A stretch of DNA of 37,337 nt. It comes from an uncultured Cellvibrionales bacterium (lineage in GTDB: Bacteria; Pseudomonadota; Gammaproteobacteria; Pseudomonadales; Cellvibrionaceae). Every line of letters starts with the position of its first letter. The first letter of the stretch is position 1. Positions 32,453 to 37,337 of the stretch are shown here, piece by piece. Below the pieces are notes generated by a model that saw nothing but the letters and a program-made list of their open reading frames with translations, ran no database searches and was not told the origin of the DNA. Where the stretch lies: the NCBI GenBank assembly GCA_913020395.1, contig CAJWCA010000005.1, positions 1 to 37,337 of the forward strand, read 5' to 3'. Position numbers and translations under genes: made by a program.

Positions 32453-33271
32453 CTAATCGTTCAAGCGACTGGCGAAAAACGACAATATTTCATCGCGGGC
32501 CAGCACGGTTGGCTGCCCCTCCTCATCAATCAAATGAGAAGTGACAACGCTGTGAGGGCTCGTAACGTGTTTTTCAAAAAACGGAGGAACGTCCGAGTTG
32601 GCCGCGCTATCGGGTAATACTCGCGCGATAAAGCGGTCACCCAGCGCCTCCTCATAGGCGGCAAAACGCTGCGCCTTGCAGAACTGATCACCCTCAAACC
32701 GATAGGCCATGACCGTGAGGTCTTCCTTTTCCAAACGCTCACGAACGGCAGCAATTTCTTCCGGTGCAATCTCAATGCCGGCTGGGTCGTCCAGTGGTAG
32801 AGAAGGCTGAGAGAGCACGGGTGCCAGTACCGCAGATTCCAGCATCATTGAGAGTGCGAAATTGCCGGTAAAACACATACCAATTGCACCCACCCCCGGC
32901 CCGCCACACTCTTCATGTGCCTGTTTGGCCAGTGCTCGCAACCATTGTGTCACCGGGCTGGACCGGTTGGCCGCGAAGGCACGGAATTCTGCACTGACAC
33001 AGGCCCGCTGGAATACGGCAGCGCCTTCCTCGGCACTTTGAACCGCTCCGTCGCGCCCAAAAAGTGAGGGCATGTAAACCGTAAAACCCGCATCGCGCAC
33101 CCACCGACTAAAGCGGGCCACGTGGGGGCTAATGCCCGGCATTTCTGTCATAACAATAACCGCCGGACCCGAGCCCGCAACATGTACAGTTTTGCTTACC
33201 CCGTTCAGGGTAATGTCTCGGGGTGTGAAATCCTCGAGGGTATCGTCTTCATTCAAGAGTCGTATATTCAT
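32453..33271 (-). CDS. Dienelactone hydrolase family protein
   Basis: A 272-residue alpha/beta hydrolase of the dienelactone hydrolase type. The nucleophile is a cysteine in GMCFTG (C133), with an upstream glutamate in the EMPG motif (E43), an aspartate in RFEGDQ (D195) and a histidine in SPHSVVTSH (H240 the likely member), matching the Cys-His-Asp triad. Such enzymes open lactones, for example in chlorocatechol breakdown, or act on other esters and thioesters. There is no catechol dioxygenase gene nearby, so the substrate is open. It is divergent from a TetR regulator with a 26-bp inverted repeat between the genes. The start ATG has GAGA upstream. Confidence 0.9.
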   Translation of the reverse strand: MNIRLLNEDDTLEDFTPRDITLNGVSKTVHVAGSGPAVIVMTEMPGISPHVARFSRWVRDAGFTVYMPSLFGRDGAVQSAEEGAAVFQRACVSAEFRAFAANRSSPVTQWLRALAKQAHEECGGPGVGAIGMCFTGNFALSMMLESAVLAPVLSQPSLPLDDPAGIEIAPEEIAAVRERLEKEDLTVMAYRFEGDQFCKAQRFAAYEEALGDRFIARVLPDSAANSDVPPFFEKHVTSPHSVVTSHLIDEEGQPTVLARDEILSFFASRLND

Positions 33272-33378
33272 TGGGCATCTCTCATCGTCGTCGCCCTGAC
33301 CGAATCATTCATTTCTCTAAAGTGCTCTTTAGTTGAATTTTGTTTCAGGGCGTACTTAGGGTAAGGAAATAACGCTTG

Positions 33379-33404
33379 CATCTTAGGACGAGTGTACTAA
33401 GATG
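33379..33404. promoter_or_regulatory. Inverted repeat between hydrolase and TetR genes, candidate operator
   Basis: CATCTTAG and CTAAGATG are perfect eight-base arms separated by a 10-base spacer. The site ends six bases before the TetR ATG at 33410 and is about 107 bases from the hydrolase start. It overlaps the TetR ribosome-binding region. Confidence 0.6.
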
Positions 33405-33409
33405 TCAAC

Positions 33410-34045
33410 ATGAAGAAAAAAGACCCCGCAAAGAGAGCATCGGGCGCTTCTGGACCTCGCCAAGGCAACGCCCTTGGCAAGGCCTCCCGAGCGCAAATTG
33501 TAGAAGCCGCTGAACGGCTTTTACGAACAGATGGCTATCACACACTAAGCACACGTAAAGTAGCCGAAGCCTGTGGCATTAGTGTCGGCAATTTAACATA
33601 TCACTTCCCCAACAAGGCGCAGCTGGTGGAAGCCCTGATTTCGGGCGTGTTTGAGCGCTACGAAAACCAACGGGCAGAGATTCGTTTCGACCAAAGCCTG
33701 ACGCCTGAGAATTACCTGAAGCAGCTGATCAATTGGTTACTAGACGATGCGGTGGACCCCGAGACCAGCGCACTATTTTTGGAACTCTGGGTATTGGCCA
33801 AACATCACGACTTTGGTGCAGAAACATTAGAGCGATTTTACCGTACCGCCACCGGCTGGATCTGCAAAGCACTCGAGGCGTATTTCCCCCATACCAGTAA
33901 CAAACAGCGCGAGTGCGCCGCCTATTTTATCCTGACACTCTCAGAGGGCTCTGTCGCTGTATTCTCCAGGCCACACCAGCGCCCCGCGAACCAGAAGGAC
34001 GTGTCAAACATCGCCATTAAGGCCGTGCTCACAACCCTGTCCTAA
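33410..34045 (+). CDS. TetR/AcrR family regulator
   Basis: A 211-residue regulator with a basic leader (KKKDPAKRASG) before the HTH: RAQIVEAAERLLRTDGYHTLSTRKVAEACGISVGNLTYHFPNKAQLVEALI. The helical C-terminal domain (about 75-210) has FLELWVLAKHHDFGAETLERFYRTATGWI, as in regulators of fatty-acid or hydrolase genes. It is divergent from the dienelactone hydrolase gene and an inverted repeat sits just before its start, so it probably represses both. The effector is unknown. Confidence 0.94.
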   Translation: MKKKDPAKRASGASGPRQGNALGKASRAQIVEAAERLLRTDGYHTLSTRKVAEACGISVGNLTYHFPNKAQLVEALISGVFERYENQRAEIRFDQSLTPENYLKQLINWLLDDAVDPETSALFLELWVLAKHHDFGAETLERFYRTATGWICKALEAYFPHTSNKQRECAAYFILTLSEGSVAVFSRPHQRPANQKDVSNIAIKAVLTTLS

Positions 34046-34110
34046 ACCCGCAAGCCGGGGAATCCTTGACTATACTATTTAATAGTTACTAGTCACCGGA
34101 GCTTAGAGCA

Positions 34111-35361
34111 GTGATATCAAAGGAAGACCTCGAACCCGTTAATATCTTGCTGGTAGACGACATTCCCGACAACTTGATGCTCTTAGAGCACATATTGGAA
34201 AATGATGCTTATTACCTGATAAGAGCCAATTCCGGAGCTGAAGCTTTATCACTATTAGCTCAAAAGACCTTTGCTCTGGTCTTATTGGATGTGCAAATGC
34301 CCTGCATGGATGGATTCGAGGTCGTCGAAAAAATGAGGCAATCGAACACTAATACTGCTACACCCATTATCTTCATCACCGCAGAAATGAAATCTGACCA
34401 ATTTGTTGAACACGGCTACAGCGTGGGTGCCGTAGACTACTTAATTAAGCCAATCGATGAAAACATTCTTATTCATAAGGTTGCCGTTTTTGTTCAGATA
34501 TACAAACAACGGAAACTCATTGAGGAAAACAATCAGGCACTCCGACAGGAGATCCAGGAGCGTAAAAAAGCCGAAACGGAAAACGTCAAACTTCATTCGC
34601 AGGTCTTACACATTAATAAGTACGAAGCGATAAGGAAGATTAGTGGCGGCCTGTCCCACAACTTCAACAACCTTCTACATGCTATCTTAGGTTACAACGA
34701 GCTCGCACTCACTGAAGCAAAAAAATTAAACAGCAAAAAGATGGAAAATTACCTGTCCAAAATTCATGGTGGCGCATTGAAATGCCACTCTCTGGTGAAA
34801 GACATGATGACCTACAATCAACGGTCATACCAAAACAGTAGCAGTACCGACTCCTCCGATGAAGACAAGCTTACGCTCAGCCAGTTTCACTCTGAACTCG
34901 ACAGCATTCTCAATGAGGTCCGACTGCTTATTTCAGATAAAATTACTATTCGAAGGCAGAGTGATGTTTGTTTGAACGATATACCCGTCAGTGCGGAACT
35001 ATTGAAGGAAGTGCTTCCTCCACTGTGTTTAAACGCTGCAAGTGCAATGAAAGAAGCGGGAGAAATAACAATCGGTATAGCCACATGGTGTGATGCCGGA
35101 GAATGCGTTTCGTGTTTTAAACACTTCAACGGAAAATATTTTGATCTATTTATTTCTGATGGAGGACGCGGCATCGCAAGCGGAGAAAGCAACAATATAT
35201 TTGACCCCTACTACACAACAGAGGACATGGCAGAACACAAAGGGCTAGGGCTGTCTGTTGTACATGGCCTGGTGCATATTGCTGGCGGACACCTGCTGGT
35301 GGACAGCTTGGAAAACAGCGGAACCACCATTCACCTGCTATTTCCCAATGAGTCGTCTTAG
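34111..35361 (+). CDS. Receiver-first histidine kinase (REC-coiled coil-HK)
   Basis: A 416-residue soluble protein starting at GTG 34111. The receiver domain (about 10-130) is complete: acidic pair DD (16-17), phospho-acceptor D60 in LLDVQMP, T90 and K113 in YLIKP. A coiled coil (about 130-165) joins it to a kinase core with phospho-acceptor H183 in GGLSHNFNNLL, where the residue after His is Asn instead of the usual Asp or Glu. The ATPase part shows the N box CLNAASAM, a G1 box SDGGRGI, an F box IFDPYYTTED and the G2 box GLGLSVVHGL. There is no sensory domain, so it takes input by phosphorylation of the receiver. It overlaps the convergent LysR gene by four bases. Confidence 0.92.
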   Translation: MISKEDLEPVNILLVDDIPDNLMLLEHILENDAYYLIRANSGAEALSLLAQKTFALVLLDVQMPCMDGFEVVEKMRQSNTNTATPIIFITAEMKSDQFVEHGYSVGAVDYLIKPIDENILIHKVAVFVQIYKQRKLIEENNQALRQEIQERKKAETENVKLHSQVLHINKYEAIRKISGGLSHNFNNLLHAILGYNELALTEAKKLNSKKMENYLSKIHGGALKCHSLVKDMMTYNQRSYQNSSSTDSSDEDKLTLSQFHSELDSILNEVRLLISDKITIRRQSDVCLNDIPVSAELLKEVLPPLCLNAASAMKEAGEITIGIATWCDAGECVSCFKHFNGKYFDLFISDGGRGIASGESNNIFDPYYTTEDMAEHKGLGLSVVHGLVHIAGGHLLVDSLENSGTTIHLLFPNESS

Positions 35362-36266
35362 GCGATGGTCGCTTTCGCAAAAAAGTGTTTAAGTAATTGA
35401 TAAAATCGAGTGATATGAATCGGTTTTTCCTGCTGAAATCGATGCACCATATAAAATGGCCATTGCCGCCCCTCGCGGTCTGGCAAAACACGTAAAAGTT
35501 GACCCGAGTTTACATGTGGCTGTACGACAAACTCCGGCAATAAGGCGATACCCATATCTCGCAGCACTAATTCGATTGCACAAGGTAATGTGTTGGCTGA
35601 GGCAAAAGCCTTGACCTCAACGTCTGTTTTTTCTGTGTGCCCGCCTTCACTATAAAGTGAGAGTGTGGTGTTTTGCCACGGCGCTGGAATCCACCGGTGC
35701 TCCCCCAAACTCTCCACCGACTGTATTGTCGGTCGCTTCATCAAATATGCAGGTGAGGCACAGATTATTTCCCTGGCAGTGCCAATTGGCAAAGCCCTGT
35801 AATTACTGTCTTTCAACTCTCCCGCATATATCGCCAAATCCATATTTTCCTGGATCAAATCCTTGGGTTCGTCGCTGACTAATACCCGGGGCTCAATAAG
35901 CGGGAACTCCAGGCAAAGCTGCTGCAGTGCGGGCAACACAATGTCTTTTTCACAGGAGTGGGGAATTGTTAACGCAAAGACACCGGACGGGGCCTCTTTA
36001 CTGGAAGACAGCTCTTCAAAGGCCAGATTCACCTGATCCTGCAGCAACTCCGAACGGGCGAGTAATTTTTCACCCGCCGCAGTGAGAGACATTCCCCTGG
36101 TATTGCGCGACAGCAGTTGCTGGCCGATGTTCTGTTCCAGTCGCTTTAACTGCTGACTGAGAGCGGATTTACTCATGCCTATTTGCTTAGCGGCCAGGGT
36201 AAACGAGCCTTGTTTCGCTACCTCTGCGAACATTAGCAAGGCCGGTAGCATTTTAATATTGTTCAT
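35358..36266 (-). CDS. LysR family transcriptional regulator
   Basis: A 302-residue LysR protein with a standard HTH: LLMFAEVAKQGSFTLAAKQIGMSKSALSQQLKRLEQNIGQQLLSRNTRGMSLTAAGEKLL. The effector domain continues from about residue 90 (GVFALTIPHSCEKDIVLPALQQL ... MDLAIYAGEL) and ends FYQLLKHFFAKATIA. It is divergent from the DUF1330 gene and a 13-bp palindrome lies between them. Its stop overlaps the stop of the convergent kinase gene by four bases. The effector is not evident. Confidence 0.92.
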   Translation of the reverse strand: MNNIKMLPALLMFAEVAKQGSFTLAAKQIGMSKSALSQQLKRLEQNIGQQLLSRNTRGMSLTAAGEKLLARSELLQDQVNLAFEELSSSKEAPSGVFALTIPHSCEKDIVLPALQQLCLEFPLIEPRVLVSDEPKDLIQENMDLAIYAGELKDSNYRALPIGTAREIICASPAYLMKRPTIQSVESLGEHRWIPAPWQNTTLSLYSEGGHTEKTDVEVKAFASANTLPCAIELVLRDMGIALLPEFVVQPHVNSGQLLRVLPDREGRQWPFYMVHRFQQEKPIHITRFYQLLKHFFAKATIA

Positions 36267-36286
36267 ATAATTAAACAGTCAGTTCA

Positions 36287-36299
36287 AATAGTGGCTATT
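36287..36299. promoter_or_regulatory. Short palindrome between LysR and DUF1330 genes
   Basis: AATAG and CTATT flank TGG, a 13-bp inverted repeat, 20 bases before the LysR start codon and 60 bases before the DUF1330 start. The position suits a LysR site, but arms this short also arise by chance. Confidence 0.4.
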
Positions 36300-36359
36300 G
36301 TAGAGATAATATCCCTCAATTACGCTATGTCAACACTAAGCCACTACGGAGATTCATCA

Positions 36360-36638
36360 ATGAACGCCTATATTACTGTTGACCTGACACCTACCGACAC
36401 CGATCAATTGAGCACCTACAGCGCACTGGCCGCCGCAACACTGGTGCCTTTTGGCGGTGAGTTTATTGCTAAAGGCCCCATTCACTCCCTGCACGGAAGC
36501 ACTAACTTTCAAACTAAGGTGCTGATCCAGTTCCCGGACCGTGAAAGTGCTGAGAACTGGTACCATTCAGAAGAGTATCAAAAACTCATACCGACACGGG
36601 ATCGCGGCATGGAAAGCCAGTTTCACCTGCTGGGATAA
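36360..36638 (+). CDS. DUF1330 family protein
   Basis: From ATG 36360, with GGAG nine bases before it, the protein has 92 residues; the track start at 36291 runs into the promoter region. The DUF1330 pattern is complete: MNAYITVDLTPTDTDQLSTY, LVPFGGEFIAKG, and the end VLIQFPDRESAENWYHSEEYQKLIPTRDRG. The fold is a dimeric ferredoxin-like alpha-beta barrel similar to ABM domains. Function is not known. It is divergent from the LysR gene and probably its target. Confidence 0.92.
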   Translation: MNAYITVDLTPTDTDQLSTYSALAAATLVPFGGEFIAKGPIHSLHGSTNFQTKVLIQFPDRESAENWYHSEEYQKLIPTRDRGMESQFHLLG

Positions 36639-36672
36639 AGGGAGGAACACAGATAGGAAAAATTTGGGCGCC

Positions 36673-37337
36673 CTAGGTCTCGATCTCCGGCGCCAATAAC
36701 CACTTCATGATTAACTTGTCTAACCTATCGGGATCTATCGGTTTACTAATATAATCACTCATTCCCGCCTCCAGGCATTTCTCCCGGTCACCTCCCATTG
36801 CGTTGGCGGTCATTGCGAGTATCGGCACCCGACTGTTAGCGCCACCGGCTCTGCCCGCTCTAATCTCCCGCGTGGCTTCGTAACCATCCATCTCCGGCAT
36901 CTGGCAATCCATCAGCACCAGAGTATACGGTTTCCCGTCCGAAGCCTCTTTGAGACAGCGCAGAGCTTCGACGCCATCAGCGGCTATGTCGGCGGTGAGA
37001 TTAATATCCTCGAGAAGGTTTAACGCAACCTGCTGGTTAATTTTGTTATCTTCCACCAACAGAATCCTGGCATTTTCTGGCCAGTCCGGAATCCCCCCTT
37101 CATCGGTATCACTCAAACCATTCACGTAATGTTGAGTGATTAATGGTTTTGCCTGCTGTAATAACTTTCCGTCATCGGCGAGCACTGACAGCGCAGCAAA
37201 AAGATCCGAGGCAGTTGCTGGCTTGGGGAAATACCCCTGGAAACCGAGCTCAGAGAAATACTGTGCATCACCTCGACTAGTAATTGAGCTCATTATTACG
37301 AGCTTCATGTTTTTGAACTCAGGGGTCGATTTTAATT
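36673..37337 (-). CDS. C-terminal part of a hybrid histidine kinase (start outside window)
   Basis: The track starts at an internal ATG (37308), but the frame stays open to the window edge and that Met has no ribosome site, so the gene continues beyond 37337. The visible part has the end of a first receiver-like domain (LVIMSSITSRGDAQYFSELGFQGYFPKP) and a complete second receiver (RILLVEDNKINQQVAL ... LVLMDCQMPEMDGYEATREIR ... ILAMTANAMGGDREKCLEAGMSDYISKPI). The acidic pair, the phospho-acceptor Asp in MDCQMP, the Thr and the Lys are all present. This tail with two receivers is typical of BarA/sensory-box hybrid kinases. No Hpt domain follows; the product ends LLAPEIET. Confidence 0.88.
   Translation of the reverse strand, partial: LKSTPEFKNMKLVIMSSITSRGDAQYFSELGFQGYFPKPATASDLFAALSVLADDGKLLQQAKPLITQHYVNGLSDTDEGGIPDWPENARILLVEDNKINQQVALNLLEDINLTADIAADGVEALRCLKEASDGKPYTLVLMDCQMPEMDGYEATREIRAGRAGGANSRVPILAMTANAMGGDREKCLEAGMSDYISKPIDPDRLDKLIMKWLLAPEIET

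Overview
The window looks like chromosomal DNA from a heterotrophic, probably marine or estuarine gammaproteobacterium of the Cellvibrionales/Alteromonadales kind. The reasons are moderate GC, two long TonB-dependent receptors, a lipoprotein with a poly-glycine stretch after the lipobox, a SEC-C protein of a type known from marine gammaproteobacteria, many small one-component regulators and abundant redox or detoxification enzymes. I cannot name the genus. I see no tRNA, rRNA, CRISPR array, insertion sequence, integrase or phage gene. Genes are tightly packed; no gap between genes exceeds 300 bases.

Layout. 1-2656: the 3' end of a C-type-lectin-like protein, a SEC-C zinc-motif protein with a good terminator, and a pirin plus small membrane protein operon divergent from a LysR regulator. 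2792-6178: a TonB-dependent receptor, a small conserved protein and an HTH protein with membrane segments. 6226-10051: a two-gene operon for exported arginase/agmatinase-family proteins, then a secreted fibronectin-III protein with a 21-bp repeat. 10303-15944: a run of small-molecule and electrophile-handling genes (SDR, ABM monooxygenase, Cys-rich unknown, GST, MAPEG) with two GlxA-type regulators and one Lrp/AsnC regulator. 15995-17574: an orphan solute-binding protein and a secreted unknown. 17643-22029: a lipoprotein to TonB-receptor operon ended by a strong terminator. 22287-23958: MarR, NnrU-like and DUF2306-like genes. 24090-27328: a flavoprotein and DUF2855 operon divergent from a TetR regulator. 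27388-33271: a thioredoxin-like lipoprotein, a second orphan solute-binding protein, a GAF-GAF-GGDEF-EAL protein and a dienelactone hydrolase. 33410-37337: TetR, a receiver-first histidine kinase, LysR, a DUF1330 protein and the C-terminal end of a hybrid kinase.

How the genes fit together. The recurring unit is a local regulator next to, or divergent from, one or two redox or hydrolase genes: LysR/pirin, MarR/NnrU, TetR/flavoprotein-DUF2855, TetR/dienelactone hydrolase, LysR/DUF1330. Several have clean palindromes at the expected place, so operators can be proposed directly. Outer-membrane uptake (two TonB receptors, one with a co-transcribed lipoprotein) and signalling (c-di-GMP enzyme, two kinase systems, two solute-binding proteins without permeases) make up the rest.

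The most unusual item is the exported ureohydrolase pair. One member keeps all six expected metal ligands. The gene upstream of it, only 9 bases away, has lost three of the six, which suggests an active-enzyme/pseudoenzyme pair that may form a hetero-oligomer. Function assignments come from motif recognition by eye; no database search was run.
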